Assembly (NCBI RefSeq): GCF_019083805.1
Contig: NZ_JAHRDV010000001.1
Span: 248,001 to 312,000, forward strand
Source of the DNA: Acetobacter estunensis
GTDB lineage: Bacteria; Pseudomonadota; Alphaproteobacteria; Acetobacterales; Acetobacteraceae
Length of the DNA: 64,000 bases
Reading direction: 5' to 3'
In this document: positions 1 to 10,267 of the stretch, piece by piece
How the letters are laid out: every line of letters starts with the position of its first letter
Position numbering within the stretch: the first letter of the stretch is position 1
Notes under the pieces: model-generated
Database searches by the model: none
What the model was told of the DNA's origin: nothing
Seen by the model: only the letters and a program-made list of their open reading frames with translations
Program-made: the position numbers and the translations under genes

Positions 1-139
1 GCGTCATTTCCCGCAGCAGCGCCTTCAATGCGCCCTTGGCGGAAGGAGCAAGTCCCAGACGCCGCAGGATTTCTAGAGGCGTGAGGGGTTCCTCAGCCTG
101 ACGCAAAAGACAAAGAAGCGCATCCCGGTCCAGAGACAT
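1..139 (-). CDS. rnr: Ribonuclease R family exoribonuclease, N-terminal fragment (runs off window)
   Basis: This is the first 46 codons of the gene seen in full at 43588-45297, in mirror orientation. It is cut by the left edge of the window, not by a visible break. It contains the start codon and the N-terminal helix-turn-helix-like region only, without catalytic residues. Whether the rest of the gene follows to the left cannot be seen. If it does, the inverted repeat is longer than the arms measured here; if not, this copy is a truncated pseudogene at the outer breakpoint. Confidence 0.85.
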   Translation of the reverse strand, partial: MSLDRDALLCLLRQAEEPLTPLEILRRLGLAPSAKGALKALLREMT

Positions 140-157
140 GCGCTTCCTGTCCCCCCG

Positions 158-2869
158 TCATTCAGCCTCGGGAGCGGCCTTCTTCTTCGCCGGAGACTTG
201 CGGGCTGCGGGCTTCTTGGCAGCCGTGGTTTTCTTTGCTGGTGTCTTACGCGGTGCCGCTTTCTTCGTAGGCTTCTCCTCATCTCCCTCCGCTGCAACCT
301 TCTTGGAAGACGCTTTTTTCGTCGTCGCCTTCTTCTTGGTGGCCGCTTTACCCTTTGCCTTGAGCGGCTTGCCCTTCTCGGCCAGCAGCGCGAGCGCGCC
401 GTCGAGTGTCACATCGTCCATGCTCTCGCCGCGCGGCAGGTTGGCCACCACCTGACCGTGCTGCACATACGGTCCGAACCGCCCCTTGCGCACCATCACC
501 GGCTCACCATCCTTGGGATGCGCCCCCAGCGTGCGGATGGAGGCCATCTTCTTGGCCAGAGCATCAACTGCGCGGTTCAGGCCCACGGTCAGAACGTCGT
601 CGTCCTTATCTAGGGAGCCGTAAATCGCTCCCATCTTCACATACGGCCCGAAACGTCCGAGACCGGCCTCGATCGGCTCCTTGAACTCAGGGTGAATGCC
701 CACGATGCGCGGCAGGCTGAGCAGCCCCACGGCTTGATCCAGCGTCAAACTCTCAGCGGTGAGACCACGCGGCAGGGAGGCTCGCTTGGGTTTGGCTTTC
801 TTGTCCTCAGGGTTGGGTTCTCCCTGCTGAACATAAAGCCCCCACGGCCCACGCTTGAGTGTGATGTCCTCGCCCGTCACCGGATGCTGGCCCAACAGCT
901 TCATGCCATCCTTGAGGCCATCCGCGCCATCGCCCTCTCCGCCTTCGACGGCCAGTTTGCGGGTGTACTGGCACTCCGGATAGTTCGAACAACCGATAAA
1001 CGCGCCAAACCGCCCAAGCTTCAGCCCGAGCCGACCGGTGCCGCAGGACGTACACCGACGCGGATCGGAGCCGTCATCGGTCGGCGGGAAGAAGTGCGAA
1101 CCGAGATCCTGATCCAGCGCGTCGATCACCTCCGTGATCGTCAGATCCTTTGTCTGCGCGACAGCAGCCGAGAATGCCTGCCAGAACGCGCTCATCACCG
1201 CGCGCCAGTCGGCCCGGCCACCCGAGATGTCATCGAGCTGTTCTTCAAGGCCGGCCGTAAACTGCGTGTCCACATAGCGCTCGAAGAACGAGACGAGGAA
1301 CGCCGTCACCAGTCGCCCGCGATCCTCGGGAACGAAACGCCGACTCTCGAGCCGCACGTAATTGCGATCCCGCAGCACACCGAGAATGGAGGCATAGGTG
1401 GAAGGACGACCGATGCCGATCTCTTCCATCTTCTTGACGAGCGAAGCTTCAGAATAACGCGGCGGCGGCTGGGTGAAATGCTGCTCCGTGTCCACTTTCT
1501 CGCGCTTGAGCGGGTCGCGCTCGTTCATCGGCGGCAACATGCGGCTCTCATCGTCCGCTGCCTTGTCGGTTTCGTCACGCCCCTCAGAATAGAGCTTGAG
1601 AAAACCGTCGAATGCGATGATCGAGCCATTGGCTCGCAGCACGGTGCGACCCGGCTGATCGGCGACATCGACCGCCACCTGATCCAGTTCCGCCGACTGC
1701 ATCTGACTGGCCACTGCGCGCTTCCACACCAGTTCATAAAGCCGACGCTGATCGTCCGTCAGATGGCGCGCAACAGACGCGGGCGTGCGGCTGACATCCG
1801 TAGGCCGGATCGCTTCATGCGCTTCCTGTGCGTTCTTGGCTTTGGTGGTGTAGATTCGCGGCTGCGGCGGCACGTAATTCGCACCGAAATCCTTACCGAT
1901 GTGACGGCGGATATCGGTAATCGCCTCTCCCGCCATCGTGACGCCATCGGTTCGCATATAGGTGATGAGACCGACTGTCTCGCCACCCAAATCGATACCT
2001 TCGTAAAGCTGCTGCGCCGTACGCATCGTGTTCTGCGCGCCCATGCCCAGCTTGCGCGAAGCTTCCTGCTGCATGGTGGACGTCGTGAACGGTGGCGGCG
2101 GATTGCGCTTGACCTTCTTGCGCTCGACCGACTTGACCGCGAACGTACCGCCGAGCACGGCGTCGCGGGCGGCGTGCGCCCGTTCCTCATTGTTCAGGTC
2201 GAACTGATCAAGCTTCTTGCCGTCCAGATGCGTCAGACGTGCAGTAAAAGGCGCGTTGCTTGGCGTCAGGAACGTCGCGGTGACAGTCCAGTATTCACGC
2301 GGCTTGAAAACCTCAATCTCGGCTTCCCGCTCACAGATCAGGCGCAGCGCCACCGACTGCACGCGCCCCGCGCTCTTCGAGCCGGGCAGCTTGCGCCACA
2401 GCACCGGCGAGAGCGTGAAGCCCACCAGGTAGTCCAGCGCACGACGGGCGAGATACGCCTCGATCAGCGGCATATCGAGATCGCGCGGGTGCGCCATCGC
2501 CTCGCGGATCGCGCCCTTGGTGATCTCATTGAAGGTGACACGCCGGACTTCGACGCCCTTGAGCGCCTTCTTCTCTTCCAGCATGGCGCGGACATGCCAC
2601 GAGATCGCCTCACCTTCACGATCCGGGTCAGTGGCGAGGTAGAGCGTATGTGCGCCCTTGAGCGCCTTTATTATGGCCGCTACCTGCTTCTGGCCACGCT
2701 CGTCGGACTGCCACTTCATGGCGAATCCCTCGTCGGGCAGCACGGAACCATCCTTGGGGGGCAGGTCACGCACATGCCCGAAGGAGGCCAGCACGGTGTA
2801 GCCATCACCAAGGTACTTGTTGATCGTTTTTGCCTTGGCAGGCGACTCAACCACGACGACGTCAGTCAT
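158..2869 (-). CDS. topA: DNA topoisomerase I
   Basis: Type IA topoisomerase (903 aa) that relaxes negative supercoils by transient single-strand breakage. An N-terminal Toprim domain is seen with TDPDREGE at residues 80-87. The active-site tyrosine is Tyr304 in the YMRTDG motif. One four-cysteine zinc ribbon (CTSC ... CSNYPEC) follows, then further topoisomerase C-terminal repeats with the FGPYV signature. The last 70 or so residues are a Lys/Ala/Pro-rich, histone H1-like tail, probably binding DNA non-specifically. It lies downstream of dprA in the same direction, 36 bp apart, and rnr follows it. The combination dprA-topA-rnr is common in alphaproteobacteria. Identical second copy at 40858-43569. 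Confidence 0.97.
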   Translation of the reverse strand: MTDVVVVESPAKAKTINKYLGDGYTVLASFGHVRDLPPKDGSVLPDEGFAMKWQSDERGQKQVAAIIKALKGAHTLYLATDPDREGEAISWHVRAMLEEKKALKGVEVRRVTFNEITKGAIREAMAHPRDLDMPLIEAYLARRALDYLVGFTLSPVLWRKLPGSKSAGRVQSVALRLICEREAEIEVFKPREYWTVTATFLTPSNAPFTARLTHLDGKKLDQFDLNNEERAHAARDAVLGGTFAVKSVERKKVKRNPPPPFTTSTMQQEASRKLGMGAQNTMRTAQQLYEGIDLGGETVGLITYMRTDGVTMAGEAITDIRRHIGKDFGANYVPPQPRIYTTKAKNAQEAHEAIRPTDVSRTPASVARHLTDDQRRLYELVWKRAVASQMQSAELDQVAVDVADQPGRTVLRANGSIIAFDGFLKLYSEGRDETDKAADDESRMLPPMNERDPLKREKVDTEQHFTQPPPRYSEASLVKKMEEIGIGRPSTYASILGVLRDRNYVRLESRRFVPEDRGRLVTAFLVSFFERYVDTQFTAGLEEQLDDISGGRADWRAVMSAFWQAFSAAVAQTKDLTITEVIDALDQDLGSHFFPPTDDGSDPRRCTSCGTGRLGLKLGRFGAFIGCSNYPECQYTRKLAVEGGEGDGADGLKDGMKLLGQHPVTGEDITLKRGPWGLYVQQGEPNPEDKKAKPKRASLPRGLTAESLTLDQAVGLLSLPRIVGIHPEFKEPIEAGLGRFGPYVKMGAIYGSLDKDDDVLTVGLNRAVDALAKKMASIRTLGAHPKDGEPVMVRKGRFGPYVQHGQVVANLPRGESMDDVTLDGALALLAEKGKPLKAKGKAATKKKATTKKASSKKVAAEGDEEKPTKKAAPRKTPAKKTTAAKKPAARKSPAKKKAAPEAE

Positions 2870-2905
2870 GTTCTCTCCGGGCCCGCGTCGATCCGAAGCG
2901 TACGA

Positions 2906-4051
2906 TCACTCCATTTCGGCAGGCAGCAACTGGACAACGGCTCCTCCGGGCAGCATCTCCACCCGGCCGGCAAGCTCCAGCTCGGTCAACACCGCAAGAA
3001 CCGCCGAGACCGAGAACTGGCAGCGCCGAACCAGATCGTCAACCGGCACAGGTGTGAAGGACAGCAGCTCCTTCATTCGTGTCCGCACGATTTCCACGTC
3101 CTGCGCCGCCAAGCTGGGCGGTCCCCGCCATGCCGCCTGCTCCTCGGAAAAACCCTTTCCGAACAGATACCCTCCCGTCGTTTCAAGCCGAAGATAGGGC
3201 ACAATATCGCTGATGTCCTCCACCAGATGCGCGTGCTTGCGCAACAGGTCATTGCTGCCCCGGCATCGCGGATCGAGCGGCGATCCCGGAACAGCAAACA
3301 CAGCCCGACTGTAGCGATCCGCCAACTCCGCCGTGATGAGACTGCCCGAACGCAGCGCGGCTTCAACCACCACCGTGCCAAGTGTCAGCCCTGCGATCAG
3401 CCGGTTGCGACGGGGAAAATGCCGCGCCTGCGGCTGGGTGCCCAAAGGCGCTTCCGTGACGATGACACCCTTTCGGGCAATCAGCTCCTGCAGAGACGCG
3501 TGCTCAGGCGGATACACCACATCCAGACCACCCGCGATGGCCGCCACCGTGCTGCCCCACTGAGGAAAATCACCATGCAGCGCCCCCTTGTGCGCGGCAC
3601 CATCAATCCCACGGGCAAGCCCCGAGACAACCGTGATTCCGGCATGAGACAATTCGGTCGCCAGACTTTCGGCCAGACGCATCCCTGCCGCTGAAGCGTT
3701 TCGCGCCCCCACCATGCCAATGCTGCGCTCAGCGTTCAGGCACGCCACATTGCCAAGCACGGAAATAATGGGGGGCGAATCCGGAACTTCCGCCAGAAGC
3801 GCGGGATAATCCGGGTCATGCAGCGTGAGTATCCGGCCACCGAGAGCCTGCGTTGCCTCGATCTCGCGCAGGATATCGGCCTCGTCCGCTATTTTCAGCG
3901 GCCCTTTCCGGCCACCACGCCGAGCCCGTTCCGGCACGGCGTCCAGCGCGCGCTCCGGACAACCATGCTCGGCCATCAGCCGCCGCCACGTCACCGGTCC
4001 GACATTCTCTGTGCGGGCCAGACGCAGCAGCGCTGGCAGATCAGGATTCAC
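2906..4051 (-). CDS. dprA: DNA-processing protein DprA
   Basis: Single-strand DNA binding protein that loads RecA onto incoming DNA in natural transformation (381 aa). The DprA Rossmann-like domain is clear: GARNAS at 115-120 and SGLARGIDGAAH at 143-154, with the later HFPRRNRLIAGL motif. An N-terminal SAM-like helical region precedes it and a C-terminal winged-helix domain (about 310-380) follows. It starts at GTG, 25 bp after plsY. The gene is also widespread in bacteria not known to be competent, so its presence does not prove competence. Identical copy at 39676-40821. Confidence 0.95.
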   Translation of the reverse strand: MNPDLPALLRLARTENVGPVTWRRLMAEHGCPERALDAVPERARRGGRKGPLKIADEADILREIEATQALGGRILTLHDPDYPALLAEVPDSPPIISVLGNVACLNAERSIGMVGARNASAAGMRLAESLATELSHAGITVVSGLARGIDGAAHKGALHGDFPQWGSTVAAIAGGLDVVYPPEHASLQELIARKGVIVTEAPLGTQPQARHFPRRNRLIAGLTLGTVVVEAALRSGSLITAELADRYSRAVFAVPGSPLDPRCRGSNDLLRKHAHLVEDISDIVPYLRLETTGGYLFGKGFSEEQAAWRGPPSLAAQDVEIVRTRMKELLSFTPVPVDDLVRRCQFSVSAVLAVLTELELAGRVEMLPGGAVVQLLPAEME

Positions 4052-4076
4052 GCGAGACCTGTCTTGCGCGCGGTAA

Positions 4077-4715
4077 TCATTTACCGGACTGCCCGATCCG
4101 CGGCTCGGTGCCCTTCAGAAGCCGCGCAATATTGGCGCCATGCCGAAGAATGACGACCAACGCGATGAACAGGCCCGCCAGAGGTTTCTGAGACTGAGTG
4201 AAGGAGTGCCCATACAGAAAGAACAGCATCAGCGGCATGCACGCGAACGCCAGCAACGCCCCGGCGGACGAAATACGCGTGATCTTTGCACCGACCAGCC
4301 AGATCAGGCAGCAGGCCAGCCCCACTACAGGGGACATCGCCAGCACCACACCCAGACCCGTCGCCACACCTTTGCCGCCGCGAAACCCCAGCCATACTGG
4401 ATAACAGTGGCCCATTACCGCGAAAATCGCTGCGACCGCCATGGCTCGGTCGCCCAGTTCCGGTGGCGTCATCACCCACGCCACCAGCACCGCGAACGCG
4501 CCTTTGAAGCCGTCTAGAAACAGCGTCAACGCCGCAAGTTTCTTGTTGCCCGTGCGCAGAACATTGGTCGCGCCAATATTGCCAGACCCGATCTGGCGAA
4601 TATCGCCCTGACCGGAAAGCGCTGTCAGCACCAGCCCGAACGGCACGCTGCCAAGAAGGTAGGACAGGAAAGCAACACCGATCAGCAGCGTGACGGGCGA
4701 TTCGATCAGATTCAC
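4077..4715 (-). CDS. plsY: Glycerol-3-phosphate acyltransferase PlsY
   Basis: Inner-membrane enzyme that transfers an acyl group from acyl-phosphate to glycerol-3-phosphate, the first step of phospholipid synthesis. The 212-aa product is almost entirely hydrophobic. It carries the family motifs LGSVPFG, SGNIGATNVLRTG and GFRGGKGVATGLG. I chose the GTG start at 4715 because the coding overlaps the pyrC stop by 4 bp (GTGA) and the next residues form the first membrane helix. A longer open frame starting at 4862 would lie inside pyrC and reads as an arginine-rich shadow. Identical copy at 39012-39650. Confidence 0.95.
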   Translation of the reverse strand: MNLIESPVTLLIGVAFLSYLLGSVPFGLVLTALSGQGDIRQIGSGNIGATNVLRTGNKKLAALTLFLDGFKGAFAVLVAWVMTPPELGDRAMAVAAIFAVMGHCYPVWLGFRGGKGVATGLGVVLAMSPVVGLACCLIWLVGAKITRISSAGALLAFACMPLMLFFLYGHSFTQSQKPLAGLFIALVVILRHGANIARLLKGTEPRIGQSGK

Positions 4716-6007
4716 GCCACGCCTCCGAACACGCGCCGCCCACGCTTCCACGTCCCGAGCACCTTGCCTTCCAGCGCGCGACCATCGAACGGTGTGTTCT
4801 GCGCATGACCGGGCAGTTCGCCCGCCACCACACGCCACGCGCGATCGGGCTCGAATAGGCAAAGGTCCGCAGCCGCCCCCTTTGCCAGCGTCCCCACCCC
4901 TTTCACACCCAGCAACACGGCCGGACGGCAGGTGAGATAGGCCAGAGCGTCCAGTAGTGACAGCGTGCCATCGTGATAGCGTGTGAGCGTGACGCCCAGC
5001 AGCGTAGCCAGCCCCGTACCACCGGCCGAAGCCTGAGCAAAAGGCAGACGCTTGTCGTCGGCGTCACGCGGCGCATGATCGGACGCGATGGCATCGATGG
5101 TGCCATCCGCCAGTGCCGCACAGATCGCCAAGCGGTCTTCCTCACGACGTAGCGGCGGAGAGAACTTGGCGTAGGTACGGAAGTCTCCGATCGCGGTCTC
5201 GTTCAGATCGAAATACTGCGGTGCCGTGTCGCAGGTGATGCGCAGACCGCGCGCCTTGGCCTGTCGGATCAGTTCCACGCCCTCACCCGTCGAGACATGG
5301 CCGAAATGCAGTCGTCCACCCGTCATCTCGGCAATACGGACATCGCGCGCGATCATGATCGCTTCTGCCGCCGTCGGAATGGCGGGCAGGCCCAGACGCA
5401 GCGCAAGCTGCCCTTCCGTGGCGCAACCGGACCCGGCCAGCGTCGGCTCTTCGGGATGCTGCACGACCATCGCGTCAAACGCGGAAGCATAGGTCAGAGC
5501 CTGTTTCATCAACCGTGCGGTCTCAATCGCCCGTGAGCCGTCTGTGAACGCCACAGCGCCCGCTTCCGCCAGCAGGCCGATCTCCGCCAGTTCACCGCCC
5601 TGACAACCCTTGGTCAGCGCGCCATAGGGCAGGATCGAAACATGTTCTGGCTCTTCACCGCGCCAGCGCAGCATCCGTACCATGGCCGGATCGTCGATGG
5701 CGGGAGAACCGGTGGGAAGAACGGCCACCGTTGTCACGCCGCCAGCAAAGGCCGCACGGGAAGCGGACTTCACGGTCTCACGATATTCGTGCCCCGGTTC
5801 ACCGATCTCAACGCGCATGTCCACAAGGCCGGGACACAGCACAGCGCCCTGCCCATCCACAACGTGGACACCCTCTGGCGTGCCTTCGGCTTCGGGCAGA
5901 TCATGCCCCGCAATAACGCCGTCACGCACCAGCAAACGACCCGGCCGGTCCAGTTTGGTCGCCGGATCGATCAGGCGCACGTTCTCGAAAAGAATGTCCG
6001 CGCTCAT
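4712..6007 (-). CDS. pyrC: Dihydroorotase-like protein (PyrX/PyrC' type, probably non-catalytic)
   Basis: Amidohydrolase-fold protein of 431 aa encoded directly after pyrB with a 4-bp overlap. The usual dihydroorotase HxH zinc-binding motif is replaced by DMRVE at residues 63-67. The later HH pair is replaced by QY, and the DHAPH motif reads DHAPR. The remaining scaffold, including GHVST and SDHAP, is preserved. In Pseudomonas such degenerate PyrC' proteins are structural partners needed for aspartate carbamoyltransferase assembly. I infer the same role here, which would require a separate catalytic dihydroorotase elsewhere in the genome. Identical copy at 37720-39015. Confidence 0.9.
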   Translation of the reverse strand: MSADILFENVRLIDPATKLDRPGRLLVRDGVIAGHDLPEAEGTPEGVHVVDGQGAVLCPGLVDMRVEIGEPGHEYRETVKSASRAAFAGGVTTVAVLPTGSPAIDDPAMVRMLRWRGEEPEHVSILPYGALTKGCQGGELAEIGLLAEAGAVAFTDGSRAIETARLMKQALTYASAFDAMVVQHPEEPTLAGSGCATEGQLALRLGLPAIPTAAEAIMIARDVRIAEMTGGRLHFGHVSTGEGVELIRQAKARGLRITCDTAPQYFDLNETAIGDFRTYAKFSPPLRREEDRLAICAALADGTIDAIASDHAPRDADDKRLPFAQASAGGTGLATLLGVTLTRYHDGTLSLLDALAYLTCRPAVLLGVKGVGTLAKGAAADLCLFEPDRAWRVVAGELPGHAQNTPFDGRALEGKVLGTWKRGRRVFGGVA

Positions 6008-6972
6008 GATCGGCTGCTCCGCTTGCTGCGCGAAAGAAGGTCCAGCACCGCCATGCGGACGGCCACGCCCATTTCGACCTGCTCACGGATCACGCTCTGA
6101 TCGGAATCCGCAATCTGGCTATCGATCTCCACACCGCGATTCATCGGCCCCGGATGCATCACCAATGCGCCGGGCTTCGCCAGTTCAAGACGGCGGCGAT
6201 CAAGGCCGTAGAAACGGAAATATTCACGTGCGCTGGGCACAAGACCGCCCGACATGCGCTCGCGTTGCAGACGCAGCATCATCACCACATCGACGTCGCG
6301 CAGACCGTCCTCCATGCGGTGATGCACCTCCACTCCAAGGCTTGCGAGAGAGCGCGGCACCAGCGTCGGCGGCCCGACCACGCGCACGCGGCAGGCCATG
6401 GAGGTCAGAAGATGGATATTGGAGCGGGCCACGCGCGAATGGGCCACGTCACCGCAGATCGCGACTGTCAGTCCCTCGATCCGCCCGAGATGACGACGGA
6501 TGGTGAGCGCATCGAGCAGCGCCTGCGTGGGATGCTCGTGCGTGCCATCACCCGCATTAATGACGGACGCATCCACCTTCTGCGCCAGCAACGCGGGCGC
6601 ACCGGACTGCGCATGGCGCACCACCAGAAGATCGGTCCGCATGGCGTTCAGTGTGGCGGCCGTGTCGAGCAGGGTCTCGCCTTTGTTCACGGAGGACTGG
6701 GCGACCGACATGTTCACCACGTCCGCGCCAAGCCGCTTGCCCGCAAGTTCAAAAGACGTGCGCGTGCGCGTGCTGTCCTCAAAGAACAGATTGATGATAG
6801 TCCGCCCACGCAGAAGGTCGCGCGGCGTCTTGCGCGAGCGGTTCATCAGGACATAGCTCTCCGCGAGATCGAGGATCGGCTCGATCCGGGAGGGGTGCAT
6901 GCCCTGAATCCCGAGAAGATGGCGGTCCGAGGGACCGAAGAAACGGGAGCCCCCGGACTGCCCTTCAGCCAT
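6004..6972 (-). CDS. pyrB: Aspartate carbamoyltransferase catalytic subunit
   Basis: Condenses carbamoyl phosphate with aspartate in the second step of pyrimidine synthesis (322 aa). The carbamoyl-phosphate loop STRTRT is at residues 67-72. Also visible are [26 protein letters not shown] and the aspartate-side [10 protein letters not shown]. It overlaps the end of gltX by 8 bp and pyrC by 4 bp, so the three genes are translationally linked. No pyrI regulatory subunit is seen. Identical copy at 36755-37723. Confidence 0.96.
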   Translation of the reverse strand: MAEGQSGGSRFFGPSDRHLLGIQGMHPSRIEPILDLAESYVLMNRSRKTPRDLLRGRTIINLFFEDSTRTRTSFELAGKRLGADVVNMSVAQSSVNKGETLLDTAATLNAMRTDLLVVRHAQSGAPALLAQKVDASVINAGDGTHEHPTQALLDALTIRRHLGRIEGLTVAICGDVAHSRVARSNIHLLTSMACRVRVVGPPTLVPRSLASLGVEVHHRMEDGLRDVDVVMMLRLQRERMSGGLVPSAREYFRFYGLDRRRLELAKPGALVMHPGPMNRGVEIDSQIADSDQSVIREQVEMGVAVRMAVLDLLSRSKRSSRS

Positions 6973-8368
6973 TCTGAACGGCTCCTATCCGCGCCAGAAC
7001 CTCATCGCGTCCCAAAGCCGCCACGGTCGCATCGATACCGGGCGATGTCGTTGTGCCGCACAGGGCCGCGCGAAGAGGCTGCGCCACTTTACCTAGCTTC
7101 AGCTCATGCTTTTCCGCGAACACACGTAGCGCCGCATCCACATGCTCGGCGTCGAACGGATCGACCACAGCAAGATCACGCGCCAGTTCACCCAGCATGG
7201 CGCGGTTCTCAGGTGTGAGCTGCTTCTCGGCCTTGGCATCGAAGGACAGCGGCACCTGCCGTCCAAGGAACGCAGCGTTGTCGGCCAGTTCCACCAGCGT
7301 GCGGGCGCGCTCTTTCAGACCCGGCATCAGCGCACGGACGCGGGCACGGGTGATCTCGCCCGTATCCACGCCTTCGCGTCCATTGAGGCGTTCCATCACG
7401 TCATTGGTCAGACGGTCATCGTCCGCCTCACGCAGATAGACGGCATTGACGTGCTCAAGCTTGGTGTAATCCATCCGCGAGGCCGAACGCCCGACGCCCG
7501 AGAGATCGAACAGACGGATCTGCTCATCACGCGAGAGAATCTCGGCATCGCCATGGCCCCAGCCAAGACGCAGCAGATAGTTGCACAACGCTTCCGGCAG
7601 ATAGCCCATTTCGCGGAACTCCACGACGGACTGCGCGCCATGGCGCTTGGAGAGCTTCGCGCCATCGGGACCATGGATGAGCGGCAGATGCGCGAAACGC
7701 GGAGCCTCCCAGCCCATCGCGCGGTAGATCATGAGCTGACGGAAGGTGTTGGTCAGGTGATCGTCGCCACGGATCACATGCGTGATCTCCATGTCGTGAT
7801 CGTCCACCACCACGGCGTGCTGATAGGTCGGCGTGCCGTCGGAGCGCAGGATGATCATGTCATCCAGCTCTGCGTTGGCCACACGGACTTCACCCTGCAC
7901 CAGATCCTCAATCACCGCCTCGCCTTCACGCGGGGCCTTGATGCGAATGGCATAAGGCGCGCCAGCGGGCGCTTCGGATGGATCGCGATCACGCCACATG
8001 CCGTTATAACGCGGCGGGCGGCCTTCAGCCTGCGCCGTCTCGCGCATCTCTTTCAGTTCTTCGGGGGTACAGAAGCACTTATAGGCCTTGCCCTCGGCCA
8101 GAAGCTGAAGGGCGACCTCACGATGACGCTCTTCCCGCGCGGACTGGAAAACGGGTTCTCCGTCCCAGGTGAGACCCATCCATTTCAGGCCGTCAAAGAT
8201 CACGTCCACCGCTTTTTGCGTGGAGCGTTCCTTGTCCGTGTCCTCGATGCGCAGGACGAATTGTCCGCCACAATGGCGCGCATAGAGGAAATTGAAGAGG
8301 GCGGCCCGAGCGTTGCCGATATGCAGCAAGCCGGTCGGAGAAGGGGCAAAGCGCGTACGAACGGTCAT
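6965..8368 (-). CDS. gltX: Glutamate--tRNA ligase
   Basis: Class I aminoacyl-tRNA synthetase (467 aa) that charges tRNA-Glu. The HIGH-type motif is HIGN at residues 16-19 within PSPTG...NARAALFNF, and the KMSKS-type motif is KLSKR at about 238-242. I start at the ATG that gives [13 protein letters not shown], the normal N-terminus for the family; an upstream open frame would add 40 unrelated residues. Acetobacteraceae often carry two gltX paralogues, one of which can charge tRNA-Gln for amidation. I cannot tell from sequence alone which type this is. Identical copy at 35359-36762. Confidence 0.95.
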   Translation of the reverse strand: MTVRTRFAPSPTGLLHIGNARAALFNFLYARHCGGQFVLRIEDTDKERSTQKAVDVIFDGLKWMGLTWDGEPVFQSAREERHREVALQLLAEGKAYKCFCTPEELKEMRETAQAEGRPPRYNGMWRDRDPSEAPAGAPYAIRIKAPREGEAVIEDLVQGEVRVANAELDDMIILRSDGTPTYQHAVVVDDHDMEITHVIRGDDHLTNTFRQLMIYRAMGWEAPRFAHLPLIHGPDGAKLSKRHGAQSVVEFREMGYLPEALCNYLLRLGWGHGDAEILSRDEQIRLFDLSGVGRSASRMDYTKLEHVNAVYLREADDDRLTNDVMERLNGREGVDTGEITRARVRALMPGLKERARTLVELADNAAFLGRQVPLSFDAKAEKQLTPENRAMLGELARDLAVVDPFDAEHVDAALRVFAEKHELKLGKVAQPLRAALCGTTTSPGIDATVAALGRDEVLARIGAVQNG

Positions 8369-8447
8369 GGACGGCTCCATATCACGGAGCCCGAAGGGCT
8401 GCCATGGGGAAGGAGATGAGGCAGGATTTCGATCCTGACACAACACG

Positions 8448-8479
8448 AAAACGTCCGCCCCCAAAGTTAAGGGCGGACG
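8448..8479 (-). terminator. Rho-independent terminator after the symporter gene
   Basis: A perfect 9-bp stem (CGTCCGCCC/GGGCGGACG) with a 10-base loop is followed by a T run when read on the minus strand. It lies about 30 bp after the stop of the symporter gene and before gltX, so it should separate the two transcripts. Confidence 0.8.
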
Positions 8480-8510
8480 CTCAAGCAAACTCGGATGCTG
8501 TGAGAGTGGC

Positions 8511-10001
8511 TTACTCTGCCGCGACAGTCCGGGAGCGACCGAAGGCGAACACCGAACAGGCGCACACTACGACAATATTCACTACCAGCGCGATCAGCCC
8601 CGTGGACACCAGCATGGAATGCTCACCCATACCCAGCGCATGCACCGGCTTGAGACCATCCGCCCAGCACATGCTCAGCCCCACGATGTTGCCAACCACC
8701 CATCCCGCCAGCATGGCCGCCGATGAGAAACGCACCTTGAGCAACCCAAGGATCAGCGCCGGGAAAGTCTGTAGAATGATGACACCCCCAAGAAGCTGAA
8801 GATCGATGGCGAATTTCGCGTTGAGAAACAGCACGCACAAAAGTGCGCCCAGCTTCACACCGAAGGCCGCGATCTGAGACGTCCGCACCGATTCCAACCG
8901 CTTGGGCAGGATGTTATGCGTGAGCAGATTGGCCGCACCGATGGCCATGACCGCCGCAGGCACCAGCGCGCCGATGGCAATCGCCGCGAACGCGAAACCC
9001 GCAAACCAGTCCGGGAACAGCTTGAGAAAGAGATACGGCACGACCATCGAGCTGACTTTCGTGTCGATCCCCGCCACATGCGCCATCATGCCCAGCATGG
9101 CGATCAGGCCCAGCACGATCGTGTAGATCGGCAGAAACACCGCGTTCTGTTTCACCGTATCGGCGGACTTGGCGGCAAGAATGCCCGTCAACGTGTGCGG
9201 ATAAAGGAACGCCGCGAGTGCCGAGGATAGAGCCAGAGTGGCATATGGCACCATCTGACCGGACGGCAGCACATGCGTGGCGTCGGGCAGAGGCACGAAG
9301 CTGTCCATGACCTCGAACATATGGCCATAGCCGCCAAGATGCATCGGGATCAGTGTCACAGCGGCGATGACGGCGATGTAGATCATCACGTCCTTGATAA
9401 AGGCCGTGAGCGCCGGGGCATGCAGACCACCAAGCCATGTGTAGGCTGCGAGCGAGAAGAACGCGATGATGAGCGGAGCATCGCCGGGCAGGCCGAGCGC
9501 CTGCACCACCGTGCGGATGCCGATCAGCTGAAGCGCGATATAGGGCATGACCGCAATCAGCCCCGAAAACGCCACCGCCAGTTCAAGCGTGCGGCTGCTG
9601 AACCGCGCGCGGATGATGTCCGCCGCCGTCGCATGACCGCCCTCATTGGCGATTTTCCATAGCTTGGGCATCACCAGAAAAATGAACGGATAGACGATGA
9701 TGGTGTAGGGCAGCGCAAAGAAGCCGTAAGCCCCCACAGCATAGACCAGCGCTGGCACGGCGATGACGGTATAGGCCGTGTAGAAGTCACCGCCCACAAG
9801 GAACCACGTCACCCACGCACCGAAGCCGCGGCCGCCAAGACCCCAGTCCTCGGTGCCGTGATGCGCGTCCGCACTCTTTTTGGCGCTGCTGGAAAACCAT
9901 TTTTTCCAGTGCGTGACCGTCGTGCCCGCGACGATCGTCACGCCGAAAAAGAGAACGAAGACAACCAGCGCCACCGTATCGGCCGAAGGAACGCCGTTCA
10001 T
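8511..10001 (-). CDS. Sodium:solute symporter, MctP-like monocarboxylate permease
   Basis: Polytopic membrane protein of 496 aa with about 13 hydrophobic segments, of the SSS family. The segment [18 protein letters not shown] and the preceding GLGGRGFG resemble MctP of rhizobia, which imports lactate, pyruvate and alanine. That substrate range is inferred from family resemblance. The ATG start overlaps the stop of the small DUF3311 gene by 4 bp (ATGA). A longer frame beginning at 10058 lies inside that gene and is rejected. A strong terminator follows. Identical copy at 33726-35216. Confidence 0.9.
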   Translation of the reverse strand: MNGVPSADTVALVVFVLFFGVTIVAGTTVTHWKKWFSSSAKKSADAHHGTEDWGLGGRGFGAWVTWFLVGGDFYTAYTVIAVPALVYAVGAYGFFALPYTIIVYPFIFLVMPKLWKIANEGGHATAADIIRARFSSRTLELAVAFSGLIAVMPYIALQLIGIRTVVQALGLPGDAPLIIAFFSLAAYTWLGGLHAPALTAFIKDVMIYIAVIAAVTLIPMHLGGYGHMFEVMDSFVPLPDATHVLPSGQMVPYATLALSSALAAFLYPHTLTGILAAKSADTVKQNAVFLPIYTIVLGLIAMLGMMAHVAGIDTKVSSMVVPYLFLKLFPDWFAGFAFAAIAIGALVPAAVMAIGAANLLTHNILPKRLESVRTSQIAAFGVKLGALLCVLFLNAKFAIDLQLLGGVIILQTFPALILGLLKVRFSSAAMLAGWVVGNIVGLSMCWADGLKPVHALGMGEHSMLVSTGLIALVVNIVVVCACSVFAFGRSRTVAAE

Positions 10002-10177
10002 GACTGCGCTCCTTTCTTCCAGGCCAGCCAGATCAACACCGACGTCACCGGCACCCAAGCGAACTGGTACCAGTAGAAGAACGGGAAGCCCAGCAGCACG
10101 GGCGTGCGGAAATTATAGAACGGCACCCACAGCAGGCCGACGAACGGCGCCAGCAGCAACACGTTGAAGATTTTCAT
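9998..10177 (-). CDS. DUF3311 small membrane protein
   Basis: A 59-aa protein with two hydrophobic helices (LLLAPFVGLLWVPF and TSVLIWLAW) joined by a short aromatic-rich turn with PFFYWYQF. DUF3311 proteins are regularly encoded just before SSS symporters of the MctP type, and here the stop overlaps the symporter start. A role as accessory or assembly subunit is likely but not demonstrated. The ATG at 10177 is chosen because residues before it are not hydrophobic and lie in the divergent promoter region. Identical copy at 33550-33729. Confidence 0.85.
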   Translation of the reverse strand: MKIFNVLLLAPFVGLLWVPFYNFRTPVLLGFPFFYWYQFAWVPVTSVLIWLAWKKGAQS

Positions 10178-10267
10178 GTAGCGCCCAGTTTTTATTATTT
10201 TGGTTTGGCGGACAGCTCCAGAGTGTGAAATGACCACACCGAAGTCAACAACACATGAGCGGGAGGA

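Noticed and set aside
692..3694. A 1000-codon open frame antisense to topA and dprA (mirrored at 40033-43035)
   Set aside because: It lies opposite two clear genes, is Arg/His-rich with no recognisable domain, and reflects the codon pattern of GC-rich DNA.
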